The notes under the pieces: model-generated
What the model was told of the DNA's origin: nothing
Database searches by the model: none
The model's input: the letters and a program-made list of their open reading frames with translations, nothing else
Position numbers and translations under genes: made by a program
Shown here: in pieces, positions 54,347-63,554 of the stretch
Numbering within the stretch: position 1 is the first letter of the stretch
How the letters are laid out: the number at the start of each line of letters is the position of its first letter
NCBI RefSeq assembly: GCF_900009265.2
Contig: NZ_LR735009.1
Location: 260,272 to 324,271 of the forward strand
Direction: 5' to 3'
DNA: 64,000 nucleotides
Source of the DNA: Planktothrix paucivesiculata PCC 9631
GTDB taxonomy: Bacteria > Cyanobacteriota > Cyanobacteriia > Cyanobacteriales > Microcoleaceae

Positions 54347-55477
54347 ATGACAACGACCCTTTCTCATACTCCCCTGTATAACGTCTCCGTTGAACTGAAT
54401 GGCCGCATGGTGCCCTTTGCAGGTTGGGAAATGGCGGTTCAATTTAGCGGAATTAACCCAGAACATCAAGCTGTCCGCCAAGCGGTGGGAATGTTTGATA
54501 TCTCCCACATGGGCAAATTTATTCTACGTGGGGAAAACCTGATTAATGCCTTACAATCTCTCGTCCCTTCAGATTTGAGCCGTTTACAACCGGGTGAAGC
54601 CCAATATAGTGCCCTCTTAAATGCCCAGGGGGGAATTTTAGACGATATCATTTTTTATGATCAGGGGGTTGACCCGGTAACGAATCTGCCGCAAGGGGTA
54701 ATGATTGTGAATGCGGCGACTAAATCCCGCGATAAAGCTTGGATTAGTGCCCATATTGAGGATCAGGGGATAATATTAGAAGACCTATCCCGAGATAAAG
54801 TTTTATTAGCGGTTCAAGGGCCCCAGGCTGAAGCCACATTACAGCCTTTTGTCAGCGATAATCTTTCCGAGGTTAAGTTTTTTGGTCATATTACCACCAC
54901 CGTATTAGGAAAACCCGCCTTTATTGCCCGCACCGGATACACCGGAGAAGATGGTTTTGAGGTGATGGTGGCTCCGTCTGTTGGGGTGGAGTTATGGAAA
55001 AGTTTAGCCACTGCGGGTGTGATTCCCTGTGGTTTGGGGGCCAGAGATACCCTGCGTTTAGAAGCAGCCATGGCATTATATGGACAAGATATTGGTTTAA
55101 CGACTACTCCCCTAGAAGCGGGTTTAAATTGGATTATTCATTGGGACACCAAGGGAAAATTTATTGGTCGTCAAGCGTTAGAACAGCAAAAAGCTGCCGG
55201 AGTAACTCAAAAATTAGTCGGGTTAGAAATGCAAGGACGCCATATTGCTCGTCACGGATATCCGGTTTTATTTAATGGTGAAACCGTGGGAGAAATTACC
55301 AGTGGAACTCTATCACCCACCCTAGGAAAAGCCATTTCTATGGCCTATGTTCCCACAACATTATCTAAAATTGGTCAATCTTTAGATATTGAAATTCGGG
55401 GCAAAACCTACCCAGCAACGGTAGTTAAACGTCCCTTCTATCGTTCTCCAAATCGTCCGAAAAACCCTAAAACCTAA
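54347..55477 (+). CDS. gcvT: Glycine cleavage system T protein (aminomethyltransferase)
   Basis: 376 residues. It transfers the methylene group of glycine to tetrahydrofolate in photorespiration and C1 metabolism. Seen: 'VPFAGWEMAVQFSGINPEHQAVRQAVGMFDISHMGK', 'LVPSDLSRLQPGEAQYSALLNAQGGILDDIIFY', 'ARTGYTGEDGFEV', 'GARDTLRLEAAMALYGQDI'. No GGAGA-type glycine riboswitch is apparent upstream. The 3' end and following sequence are tandemly duplicated (see 55439-55615). Also, gcvH/gcvP are not nearby. Confidence 0.95.
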   Translation: MTTTLSHTPLYNVSVELNGRMVPFAGWEMAVQFSGINPEHQAVRQAVGMFDISHMGKFILRGENLINALQSLVPSDLSRLQPGEAQYSALLNAQGGILDDIIFYDQGVDPVTNLPQGVMIVNAATKSRDKAWISAHIEDQGIILEDLSRDKVLLAVQGPQAEATLQPFVSDNLSEVKFFGHITTTVLGKPAFIARTGYTGEDGFEVMVAPSVGVELWKSLATAGVIPCGLGARDTLRLEAAMALYGQDIGLTTTPLEAGLNWIIHWDTKGKFIGRQALEQQKAAGVTQKLVGLEMQGRHIARHGYPVLFNGETVGEITSGTLSPTLGKAISMAYVPTTLSKIGQSLDIEIRGKTYPATVVKRPFYRSPNRPKNPKT

Positions 55478-55615
55478 GCCCGTTGTTGTTGCGCGTTGTT
55501 GCGCGTTGTTGCGCTTCAGCGCTCTTAGAAGGCGCTAAATCCTATAGTTCTCCCAATCGTCCAAAAACCCTAAAACCTAAGCCCGTTGTTGCGCTTCAGC
55601 GCTCTTAGGAAGGGC
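55439..55615. repeat. Tandem duplication spanning the gcvT 3' end
   Basis: The segment from 'tatcgttctcc' (55439) through 'gcgctcttagaagg' to about 55541 is repeated from 'tatagttctcc' (55543) to about 55615. It covers the last 12 or so gcvT codons. The first copy also contains extra 'gcgcgttgttgcgcgttgtt' units. The second copy lacks these and reads on into 'agggctaaagcccaacaac'. Confidence 0.75.
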
Positions 55616-55634
55616 TAAAGCCCAACAACAAATT

Positions 55635-56069
55635 ATGAGTAAAACCAAATTATTAACAATTGGATGGCGGGAATGGGTAGCGTTACCTGGTTTGGGAATT
55701 GGAGAAATTAAAGCCAAAATTGATACGGGGGCGCCGTCATCAAGTTTGCACGCTTTTGATATTCATATTTTGGAATTTAAGAATAAACAACGGGTGCGGT
55801 TTAAAATCCATCCGATTCAACGGAATACAGTTAATACGGTCAGTGCTGAAGTAGACTTAATAGAATATCGAACTGTGCGTAATTCCGGCGGACTTATGGA
55901 GTTACGACCTGTGATTTTAACAAATATTGAAATGATGGGAAAACAATGGTTAATTGAGTTAACCTTAACAAATCGGGATGCCATGGGATTTCGGATGTTA
56001 TTAGGAAGACAAGCGATTAAAGGACGGTTTTTAATTGACTGTCATCAATCTTTTTTAAGTCATTCTTGA
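55635..56069 (+). CDS. RimK-linked retropepsin-like aspartic protease (DUF785, 'ATP-dependent zinc protease')
   Basis: 144 residues. 'GWREWVALPGLGIGEIKAKIDTGAPSSSLHAFDI' carries the aspartic-protease motif Asp-Thr-Gly-Ala. 'LTNRDAMGFRMLLGRQAI' is the second family block. Its neighbour is rimK, which it commonly accompanies; the pair is thought to act in glutamate-ligase/protease control of ribosomal protein S6 or another target. ATG at 55635. A MITE-like element separates the two genes. Confidence 0.88.
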   Translation: MSKTKLLTIGWREWVALPGLGIGEIKAKIDTGAPSSSLHAFDIHILEFKNKQRVRFKIHPIQRNTVNTVSAEVDLIEYRTVRNSGGLMELRPVILTNIEMMGKQWLIELTLTNRDAMGFRMLLGRQAIKGRFLIDCHQSFLSHS

Positions 56070-56075
56070 TAGCAC

Positions 56076-56175
56076 AGGACTTACGCACAAGACCAGAGAA
56101 ACCGGGTTTCTGGCCCTGATTTTGCGGATGAAATCTGGATTTCTCGTTCAGAAACCCGGTTTCTGCGTAAGTCCT
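56076..56175. repeat. MITE-like element with AGGACTTACGCA ends (copy 2)
   Basis: AGGACTTACGCA (56076-56087) is mirrored exactly by TGCGTAAGTCCT (56164-56175). Inside, 'gaaaccgggtttct' and 'agaaacccggtttc' form a second inverted pair, matching the dispersed unit at 1955 and 36958. It lies between the aspartic protease and rimK, so the operon-like pair carries it in the spacer. Confidence 0.75.
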
Positions 56176-56213
56176 ATAGCAGAAAAATCCAGCATTTAAG
56201 ACAAAGTTTATTT

Positions 56214-57128
56214 ATGAAAATTGCGATATTATCCCAAGACGGTTCCCTTTATTCAACTAGAAGAATCAGACAAGCAGGAGAACAACGGGGGCATGAGATA
56301 GAGATTATTGATTATTTAAGATGTCATATTTCCTTGAGTTCTCAGAGTCCAACTGTGATTTATGAAGGCAGATATTTAAAAGAATTTGATGCTATTATTC
56401 CTAGAATTGGCGCGTCAAAAACCTTTTATGGAAGCGTGATTGTCCGTCAATTTGAACTGATGGGAATATTTACCTTAAATGAATCCCAAGCCATTGCCCG
56501 TTCTCGGGATAAATTAAATGCGTTGCAAAGTTTAGCGAAAGAAAAAATTCGTTTACCTAAAACCGGATTTGCTAATTCTGTTAAAGATATTGATAGTTTA
56601 ATTGAACAGGTGGGAGGCGCGCCTTTAATTATTAAACTGTTAGAAGGAACTCAAGGTATGGGGGTGATTTTAGCCGAAAGTTATCAATCAGCTAAATCGA
56701 TTATTGAAGCGTTTCAAGGATTAAATATTGATATTTTAGTTCAGGAATTTATTCATGAGTCTAATGGTGAAGATTTACGGTGTTTGGTAATTGGGGATAA
56801 AGTGGTGGCGTCGATGAAACGCATCAGTAACCCGGGAGAATTTCGCGCTAATTTGCATCGAGGTGGCAGAGCAGAAAATGTTAAATTAACCGCAGAAGAA
56901 CGGAATATGGCAATAAAATCAGCAAAAGTCATGGGATTAAAATTAGCCGGAGTTGATTTAATTCGTTCCCATCAAGGGCCATTAGTTTTAGAGGTGAATT
57001 CATCCCCTGGACTTGAAGGAATTGAAACAATTACAGGTATTGATGTTTCTGATAAAATTATTGAATGTTTGGAGAAAAACATCCTAAAAAGAAAAACTCA
57101 AAAAATTGAAGATCCAATGTCAAAGTGA
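56214..57128 (+). CDS. rimK: RimK-type ATP-grasp glutamate ligase
   Basis: 304 residues. ATP-grasp ligase: '[23 protein letters not shown]', '[20 protein letters not shown]', '[31 protein letters not shown]', '[25 protein letters not shown]'. In E. coli RimK adds Glu to ribosomal protein S6. ATG at 56214. Confidence 0.93.
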   Translation: MKIAILSQDGSLYSTRRIRQAGEQRGHEIEIIDYLRCHISLSSQSPTVIYEGRYLKEFDAIIPRIGASKTFYGSVIVRQFELMGIFTLNESQAIARSRDKLNALQSLAKEKIRLPKTGFANSVKDIDSLIEQVGGAPLIIKLLEGTQGMGVILAESYQSAKSIIEAFQGLNIDILVQEFIHESNGEDLRCLVIGDKVVASMKRISNPGEFRANLHRGGRAENVKLTAEERNMAIKSAKVMGLKLAGVDLIRSHQGPLVLEVNSSPGLEGIETITGIDVSDKIIECLEKNILKRKTQKIEDPMSK

Positions 57129-57205
57129 TCTGTTTTTTTTGCAAAAATACCAATTTTCTGATACTCTATAAGGTATTAGACCCCCTAAATTGAAAATCAG
57201 AAAAT

Positions 57206-59302
57206 ATGAGTCCAACAATCACAGAAAACCCGTTACTCATCGGTCAGGGATTACCCCCTTTTGAACAGATTACACCGGATCACGTTGTTCCTGGAATTAC
57301 CCAACTCTTGACAGCATTAGAACAGGAGCTAACTCAGTTAGAAACCGATGTCAAACCCACTTGGAAAGATTTAGTTGAACCTTTAGAAAAACTACAGGAA
57401 CGGTTAACCTGGAGTTGGGGAATTGTGGGTCATTTAATGGGGGTAAAAAATAGCCCGGAATTGAGAACAGCCCATGGAACGGTTCAGCCTAATATTGTTC
57501 AATTTATCAATAAACTCAATCAAAGTAAAGCAATTTATCAGGCTTTTAAACAGTTAAGAAATAGCCAAGAATGGGATCACTTAGATTCGGCTCAACAACG
57601 AATTATTGATACGGCTTTACGAGATGCTGAATTATCTGGCGTGGGATTAGAAGGCGAAGATCGCGATCGCTTTAATGCAATTCAATTAGAATTAGCCGAG
57701 CTTTCAACTAACTTTTCTAATCACGTTTTAGATGCGACAAAAGCCTTTAGTTTAACCTTAACAACACCAGAAGAAATTGCGGGTTTACCCCCAAGTTTAC
57801 TCAGTTTAGCCGCTCAAGCTGCTCGTGCATCGGGGTCAGAAAATGCCACCGCCGAAAATGGCCCCTGGCGAATTACTTTAGATTCACCCAGTTTTAGCCC
57901 TTTCTTAAAATATAGTCAGAGGAGAGACTTACGGGAACAAGTTTATCGCGGTTATATTAGTCGGGCATCTAGTGGGGAATGGAATAATTTTCCCCTAATT
58001 GAACGAATTTTAGAACTTAAAAAACAGAAAGCTAATATTCTCGGTTTCCATAGTTTTGCCGAACTGAGTTTAAAGAGCAAAATGGCTCCTAATGTGGAAG
58101 CCGTAGAAGCCCTATTAGAAGAATTACGCATCGTTAGTTATGAGGCAACTCAACAGGAATTTGAAGATTTAAAAGCCTTTGCCCGGTCAAAAGGAGCGGC
58201 AGAAGCTGAGAATTTACAACATTGGGATATCGGCTTTTGGTCAGAACGACAACGGGAAGAAAAATTTGCCTTTACCGATGAAGAATTACGGCCTTATTTT
58301 TCCTTACCTCAAGTGTTAGATGGGTTATTTGGATTAGTTCAACGGATCTTTGGAATTACGATTACTCCCGCCGATGGTCAAGCCCCGATTTGGCATCCAG
58401 AGGTTCGTTATTTTCAAGTTGTAAATCAAAGCGGAAATCCCATTGCATTTTTCTATTTAGATGCCTATAGTCGCCCCGCAGAAAAACGGGGAGGGGCATG
58501 GATGGATGATTGTATTAACCGGGCTAAATTTGTCGAAAATGGCGAAACTAAAGTCAGATTACCCGTTGCTTATTTACAATGTAATCAAACGCCCCCAGTC
58601 GATGATAAACCCAGTTTAATGACCTTTGGCGAGGTAGAAACCCTATTTCATGAATTTGGTCATGGCCTGCAACATATGTTAACTACCGTTGACTATTCTG
58701 GAGCGGCCGGAATTAATAATGTGGAATGGGATGCGGTGGAATTGCCTAGCCAATTTATGGAAAATTGGTGTTATGACCAAGCCACATTATTCGGCATGGC
58801 AAAACATTATCAAACCGGAGAAACTTTACCCGAACATTATTATCAAAAGTTATTAGTGGCTAAGACCTACATGAGTGGGACATCCATGTTAAGACAGTTA
58901 CATTTTGCCTTGGTGGATATTGAATTACATCACCGTTATCAACCGGGAAACAATGAAACGATTAGTGATGTTCGCAATCGGATTGCCGAGAATACTATGG
59001 TTTTAAAACCTTTGCCTGAAGATGCTTTTTTATGTGCCTTTGGTCATATTTTTGCCGGGGGTTATTCTGCCGGATATTATAGTTATAAATGGGCAGAAGT
59101 ATTAAGTGCCGATGCCTTTGCCGCCTTTGAAGAAGCCGGATTAAACAATGAAAATGCCGTCTCTGAAACGGGAAAACGCTTCCGAGATACGGTGTTAGCT
59201 TTAGGGGGAAGTTTGCACCCCATGGAAGTCTTTAAGGCTTTCCGAGGCCGGGAACCGAGTACCAAACCTTTATTAATTCATAATGGTTTAGTTGCGGCTT
59301 AA
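57206..59302 (+). CDS. prlC: M3 family metallopeptidase, oligopeptidase A-like
   Basis: 698 residues. Zinc site 'HEFGHGLQHM' (first His near residue 482) with the downstream Glu in 'VEWDAVELPSQFMENW'; M3 blocks 'LREQVYRGYISR' and 'FAGGYSAGYYSYKWAEVLSADAFAAFEE'. It cleaves short peptides in the cytosol. ATG at 57206. It has no clear operon partner. Confidence 0.94.
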   Translation: MSPTITENPLLIGQGLPPFEQITPDHVVPGITQLLTALEQELTQLETDVKPTWKDLVEPLEKLQERLTWSWGIVGHLMGVKNSPELRTAHGTVQPNIVQFINKLNQSKAIYQAFKQLRNSQEWDHLDSAQQRIIDTALRDAELSGVGLEGEDRDRFNAIQLELAELSTNFSNHVLDATKAFSLTLTTPEEIAGLPPSLLSLAAQAARASGSENATAENGPWRITLDSPSFSPFLKYSQRRDLREQVYRGYISRASSGEWNNFPLIERILELKKQKANILGFHSFAELSLKSKMAPNVEAVEALLEELRIVSYEATQQEFEDLKAFARSKGAAEAENLQHWDIGFWSERQREEKFAFTDEELRPYFSLPQVLDGLFGLVQRIFGITITPADGQAPIWHPEVRYFQVVNQSGNPIAFFYLDAYSRPAEKRGGAWMDDCINRAKFVENGETKVRLPVAYLQCNQTPPVDDKPSLMTFGEVETLFHEFGHGLQHMLTTVDYSGAAGINNVEWDAVELPSQFMENWCYDQATLFGMAKHYQTGETLPEHYYQKLLVAKTYMSGTSMLRQLHFALVDIELHHRYQPGNNETISDVRNRIAENTMVLKPLPEDAFLCAFGHIFAGGYSAGYYSYKWAEVLSADAFAAFEEAGLNNENAVSETGKRFRDTVLALGGSLHPMEVFKAFRGREPSTKPLLIHNGLVAA

Positions 59303-59700
59303 GCAAGGAGTTTAACTAGCCCTAACTACTTAAAAAAACAGGAGTTAGGGCATCCCAATTTAAGTCAGACAGGACTTACGCAAGCAGGCTAGATATAGCG
59401 TGTCAAAAGTAGGCGATCGCATACCAATGATCATAGCAATCGCCCTAAAAATAAAAAGTCCTAATTATTTATTTTCCCCCCAATGTTGGGGGCTAGGGGG
59501 CTAGATGGCTTGAAATGTATAGTGTTTAGACAGATTTCTCAAGCAGCAATATTTGCCCCCTAAATCCCCCAAAATTGGGGGACTTTAAGAGGTTCTCCTG
59601 TTAAAGTGATCTCGTTTGAGTTACGAGCGCGAGCGCTAACTCATTAGTACGCTATATATAGCGTAACTGCGTAAGTCCTGTCAGAAATAACCAAGATAGC
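59303..59700. other. Intergenic region mostly made of a MITE-like element
   Basis: 398 bases between prlC and the membrane protein at 59701. It consists chiefly of the element at 59368-59682, preceded by a short 'ttagggcatccc' stretch. No gene is seen. Confidence 0.65.
59368..59682. repeat. MITE-like element with GACAGGACTTACGCA ends (copy 3)
   Basis: A perfect 15-bp inverted repeat: GACAGGACTTACGCA (59368-59382) and TGCGTAAGTCCTGTC (59668-59682). The 315-bp element contains internal 'tatagcg' inverted units, a HIP1 octamer and two copies of a 'cccccaaaattggggg'-type repeat. No ORF. It shares ends with the elements at 25574 and 56076 but not its interior. Confidence 0.75.
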
Positions 59701-61857
59701 CTACTCCAAGAATAAATTGGGATCGGGCGCATCATTTCCGGCGGCGGGAGTGGCTTCTGGGGCTGCTTCTGGGGCTGGGGCGGGAGCGGGAGCGGGGGCG
59801 ACTTCTTCCACCGCAGGTGCTGCGGGTTCGGATGAATAACTGGGTTCGGAATAGCTCGGTTCGGAATAGCTCGGTTCGGAATAGCTCGGTTCGGAATAAC
59901 TCGGTTCGGAATAACTCGGTTCGGAATAGCTGGGTTCGGAATAGCTCGGTTCGGAATAACTCGGTTCGGAATAGTTAGAATTACCCGAATCATTGGAGTA
60001 GGAATCTTGATACACAGAACGGGCGGGTTCTACAGGGGCTTGTCTGGCAATTGACGCATCCCTTTCGGCTACCCAACCGGCCACCACCCCTTGAGCTTCA
60101 GAATATAAAGCCCGACCATAGCGAATTTGAGAGGCTTCGGCGATCGCCCCACTCAAATTTCCCTTTTTCGCTAAATTATAAGCTCGATCCAAAATGGGCC
60201 GATCTTCGGCGGTTTGAACCGTCGCCACCCAACCGGAAATTTTATCCTGTGCCTGCTTATGCAAGGCTCGACGGTTGCCAATTTTAGAGGCTTTGTCAAT
60301 TGCCGCGCTGAGGTTGCCTGCCTTTGCCAAGGCTAATGCCTCATTTAACAGAGGTTGATCTTCAATAATCTCAATCCGTTTATTCCATTCGGCAATTAAG
60401 GTTTGGGCTTCCACCCGCAAGGGACGCCCTAGCGCCACTTGACGGGCTTGTTGTACCGCCTGGGTATATCCTTCGGGGGTTTCGGTCTGGGCTAACCGTT
60501 GAGCCAAAGCCAGATAGGGGCGATCCTCAAGACGTTGGATTTCCTTGCGCCAATGGGCAACTAAGGTTTGAGCATGAACCCGCCGAGGCTGTTGGGGGGT
60601 AATCATCTGAGCTTGATCAATCGCCAATTGTAAAGCCAAAGGATGTTGAACATTAGCCACCGCCGTCGCTAACTGTAAATTAACCAGATCTTGAATTTGT
60701 CCCGAGACTTCTTTGGAGGTTACTTTGGCTTGCTCGTATGGAAGGGGTCGATTGCCCATTTTATCAAGGGTCGCTTGTCCTTCCCAGAGAATTGCCATTT
60801 GTTGCCAAATTGGTTTGCTACTGGCTTGATTCCAACTGAGGGCTTTCACTTGCGCCATTAAAATTAAATTTTGCGCTTCTGAATATAAAGGCGAATAGTT
60901 AGGAACTAAACTAGCAATTGTGGTTAGACCGTCTAGGTTTTTTTCCTCTAATTGTTTGGCTGCCAAATCCAGTAAAGAGCGACTCCAATTTTTAATTTCT
61001 TTAATCGCTCCGGCTTGAATATAAAGTTTTTTATCAATTTGATTGGCTAAGGCGATCGCTTCCGCTAATTTTTCCGGGGTGTTTTCCTTCGCTAACTCCC
61101 GGGCTTCATTTAGACGTTGATTCCCTTGACGCTCCAAGCTCAAACGATCCATGATTTCATTAAACCGTTTTTCACTCCAATGACTATTATTTAATTGGGA
61201 TAATGCCTGGGCATATTCAAAGGCTTGTTTCCAATCTAAAGCTTGCATTGCTTTTTTAGCTTGATCATAAATTTTTTGCCCTCGATCCCAATTATTTTTC
61301 CATCCGTCAATTGCAATGGCAACCGATTCATAAGCCGGCGTATTTTTCGGGACAATCTTGACAATAGCTAAGGCATCTTCTAAATTTCCGGTTTCAATCT
61401 TCTGCTCGGCGATCGCAATTAAAGTCTGTGACCACTCTTTCATTTTTTGCTGGGCGAGTCCCTGGAGAGGATGGTCAGCCGGCCAACTGGCAACCAAGGC
61501 AAAGGCTTGACGTAGCGGTTCAATTTTGCCCGATTTCGTGGCCATGTCAGCGCAATAGAGGTGTTCGCTATCGGGAGACAGGGAAGAAATATCATCACAG
61601 TTTGGGACGGGTGGCATGGTCAATAACCACAACAACGCCCCTGTTCCCATTGTCCCAAACCCCAGCAAGACAATCAGCCACAGAAACGGCCAACCCCAAA
61701 ACCAAGCCGGAAGTTTCAACGGGATTGATTTCTGAGTTTCGGCGGTTTTCTCTACCGCAGTTTCTAAGGAATTTTCCGATGGTGCAGGACTCGAAACTTC
61801 CTGATTAGGTTCCGATGCAGGGACATGGGTTTGGTCAAACTGTGGCATTGTCATCAA
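59701..61857 (-). CDS. Membrane-anchored repeat protein with a SEPSY tail
   Basis: 718 residues. A Pro/Ser-rich cytosolic start and a membrane helix (about 48-77, 'FWGWPFLWLIVLLGFGTMGTGALLWLL'). Then 500 residues of alpha-helical repeats of about 35-50 residues (units such as 'EDRPILDRAYNLAKKGNLSGAIAEASQI' appear four or five times), like TPR/Sel1-type solenoids. The end is a run of nine 'SEPSY' pentads and Ala/Pro-rich residues. The family seems cyanobacterial, with no known function. Nine 15-bp DNA units encode the pentads (about 59839-59973). ATG at 61857. Confidence 0.8.
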   Translation of the reverse strand: MMTMPQFDQTHVPASEPNQEVSSPAPSENSLETAVEKTAETQKSIPLKLPAWFWGWPFLWLIVLLGFGTMGTGALLWLLTMPPVPNCDDISSLSPDSEHLYCADMATKSGKIEPLRQAFALVASWPADHPLQGLAQQKMKEWSQTLIAIAEQKIETGNLEDALAIVKIVPKNTPAYESVAIAIDGWKNNWDRGQKIYDQAKKAMQALDWKQAFEYAQALSQLNNSHWSEKRFNEIMDRLSLERQGNQRLNEARELAKENTPEKLAEAIALANQIDKKLYIQAGAIKEIKNWSRSLLDLAAKQLEEKNLDGLTTIASLVPNYSPLYSEAQNLILMAQVKALSWNQASSKPIWQQMAILWEGQATLDKMGNRPLPYEQAKVTSKEVSGQIQDLVNLQLATAVANVQHPLALQLAIDQAQMITPQQPRRVHAQTLVAHWRKEIQRLEDRPYLALAQRLAQTETPEGYTQAVQQARQVALGRPLRVEAQTLIAEWNKRIEIIEDQPLLNEALALAKAGNLSAAIDKASKIGNRRALHKQAQDKISGWVATVQTAEDRPILDRAYNLAKKGNLSGAIAEASQIRYGRALYSEAQGVVAGWVAERDASIARQAPVEPARSVYQDSYSNDSGNSNYSEPSYSEPSYSEPSYSEPSYSEPSYSEPSYSEPSYSEPSYSEPSYSSEPAAPAVEEVAPAPAPAPAPEAAPEATPAAGNDAPDPNLFLE

Positions 61858-62300
61858 AAAAATGGGTTTGAAACTCCGTCATGCCAGCGAAGTGGAGGAC
61901 GGCTTTACCTTAATCTAGCTAAAAATAATCAATCCGGTTCAACCATCTAAAGTAACATTGCTAGATGTTATCTGCCCTAACCGTTGACCGTTAGCATCGC
62001 TGACAGATATTCGTGGGTCAGTGTTGCCACTAACATAGCCGATTCCTTGAGGCAAATTAACTCAGTCACCCCGACGGAATCCATACTTTGTCACAGAGCC
62101 ACCGTATTTAGGATAAGGTTGATTTATAATAACCTCCTATTCTACACAAGAAAGGCACGGGATACTTGGTAGCCTCGTCCCTTTAGAGCGAGGCGGAAAA
62201 GTAACTCGGCGGATTTATCCGCATTCAATTAATGGTGATGTGGATCTTCAATACATTTAATAGCTATAATGTTGATTATTTTACAGCAAACAACAAAAAG
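61858..62300. other. Region with a decayed gene and the left end of an IS605-type element
   Basis: 443 bases. On the minus strand 61939-62130 reads like a broken protein end. From about 62150 a transposable element begins, with a hairpin at 62172-62194. An alternative upstream start of the tnpB frame lies at 62232. Confidence 0.5.
61939..62130 (-). pseudogene. Decayed coding remnant (unidentified)
   Basis: In one minus-strand frame it reads 'NQPYPKYGGSVTKYGFRRGD', a TGA (62062-62064), and then 'VNLPQGIGYVSGNTDPRI' through 'SSNVTLDG' and stop (61939). The sense-like composition on both sides of a single in-frame stop suggests a degraded gene. I cannot name it. Confidence 0.35.
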
Positions 62301-63551
62301 ATGTATGGATGTCAACAGATTCTAATTCATGCCACTCCTGATATTGAGGCAATTATCAAATATCTTTGTTTAGAGTCTAACAAGGTCTACAATTGCGCTC
62401 TTTATTACGCTAGGCAAATGTTTTTCAAAAAGCAAGTTTTTGTTAATAGGGGAGCCGTCTGTTCTGAGATGTCTAAAAGTGCTAATCGGCATTTTAAGGC
62501 TATGTATGTTTCTTCTGCCCAACAAACTTGTAATTCAGTAGTAGAAGCCATGAGTTCTTATAAAGAACTTGTAAAATTATGGAAGACTGGAAAGCTAGAA
62601 GAAAAGCCCCGTCCTCCTCAATATAGAAAGCAAGGGCTATTTACAGTTTCTTATCCAATTCGATGGTTAAAGTTAACCCCGCAGGGAATTAGAATTCCAT
62701 TAGGAAATCAGGTTAAAGTATGGTTTGGGATTGATTCATTTTTATTACCCATGCCGTCTAACCTCAACTGGGATTCAATCAAAGAGGTTCGTATTCTTCC
62801 TCGGAATAAATGTTTTTATGCCGAGTTTGTTTACCAAGTTCAAACAGAAAATATTGAATTAGATCAAAACAAGGTACTAGGAATAGATCATGGAATCGAT
62901 AACTGGTTAACTTGTATAAGTAATATAGGAACCAGTTTTATTATTGACGGCAAACACTTGAAATCCTTAAATCAATGGTATAACAAGCAAGTTGCTAATC
63001 ATAAACATGATAAACCCCAGGGTTTTTGGAGTAATTCTTTATCCGCTCTCACTGAAAAACGGAATCGCCAAGTTAGAGATGCCATTAATAAAGCTGCTAG
63101 GTTGGTGATCAATCATTGTATCGAAAATAGCATTGGTCGAATTGTTTTTGGTTGGAATCAAGGACAAAAAGACGGTGCTACCCTTGGGAATAAAGGGAAT
63201 CAAAACTTTATTCAGATTCCCACCGCTCGATTGAAGTCTCGGATTCAAGAACTTTGTTCTCGTTATGGGATTGAGTTTGTAGAAACCGAGGAATCTTATA
63301 CCTCAAAGGCTAGTTTTGTTGATCAGGATTTTCTCCCTAAATTCGGTGAAAAACCCGACAATTGGGAATCATCAGGAAAACGAGTTAAACGGGGTTTATA
63401 CCGCACTGCATTTAATCAATATATCAATGCGGATTGTAACGCAGCAGCTAATATTATTCGTAAAGTATCGGCAACATTGGGATTAAATCTCAATGGAGTC
63501 AGTAGTGGCGCATTGACTACGCCATTAAGGGTTCGCCTTTGGACTACTTAA
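62301..63551 (+). CDS. tnpB: TnpB-family RNA-guided nuclease/transposase accessory protein (zinc-finger-less subtype)
   Basis: 416 residues from the ATG at 62301 ('MYGCQQILI', a usual TnpB beginning); frames to 62232 add 23 unlikely residues. RuvC acidic residues are present: Asp196 in 'VLGIDHGIDNW', Glu331 in 'EESYTSKAS' and Asp378 in 'NADCNAAANI'. The CxxC...CxxC zinc finger usual between the second and third blocks is missing: 'FVDQDFLPKFGEKP' and 'GKRVKRGLYRT' stand in its place, as in a known cyanobacterial subtype. An omega-RNA would be expected to overlap the gene's 3' end and the right hairpin. Confidence 0.93.
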   Translation: MYGCQQILIHATPDIEAIIKYLCLESNKVYNCALYYARQMFFKKQVFVNRGAVCSEMSKSANRHFKAMYVSSAQQTCNSVVEAMSSYKELVKLWKTGKLEEKPRPPQYRKQGLFTVSYPIRWLKLTPQGIRIPLGNQVKVWFGIDSFLLPMPSNLNWDSIKEVRILPRNKCFYAEFVYQVQTENIELDQNKVLGIDHGIDNWLTCISNIGTSFIIDGKHLKSLNQWYNKQVANHKHDKPQGFWSNSLSALTEKRNRQVRDAINKAARLVINHCIENSIGRIVFGWNQGQKDGATLGNKGNQNFIQIPTARLKSRIQELCSRYGIEFVETEESYTSKASFVDQDFLPKFGEKPDNWESSGKRVKRGLYRTAFNQYINADCNAAANIIRKVSATLGLNLNGVSSGALTTPLRVRLWTT

Positions 63552-63554
63552 AAA

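Noticed and set aside
59652-59993. Minus-strand frame with a repetitive 'NRVIPNRAIPN' product
   Set aside because: It is an out-of-frame reading of the SEPSY-encoding DNA repeats and runs into the MITE-like element.
61984-62172. 62-codon plus-strand frame before the IS605-type element
   Set aside because: It lies opposite the more sense-like minus-strand remnant, lacks a ribosome site and runs into the element's left end.
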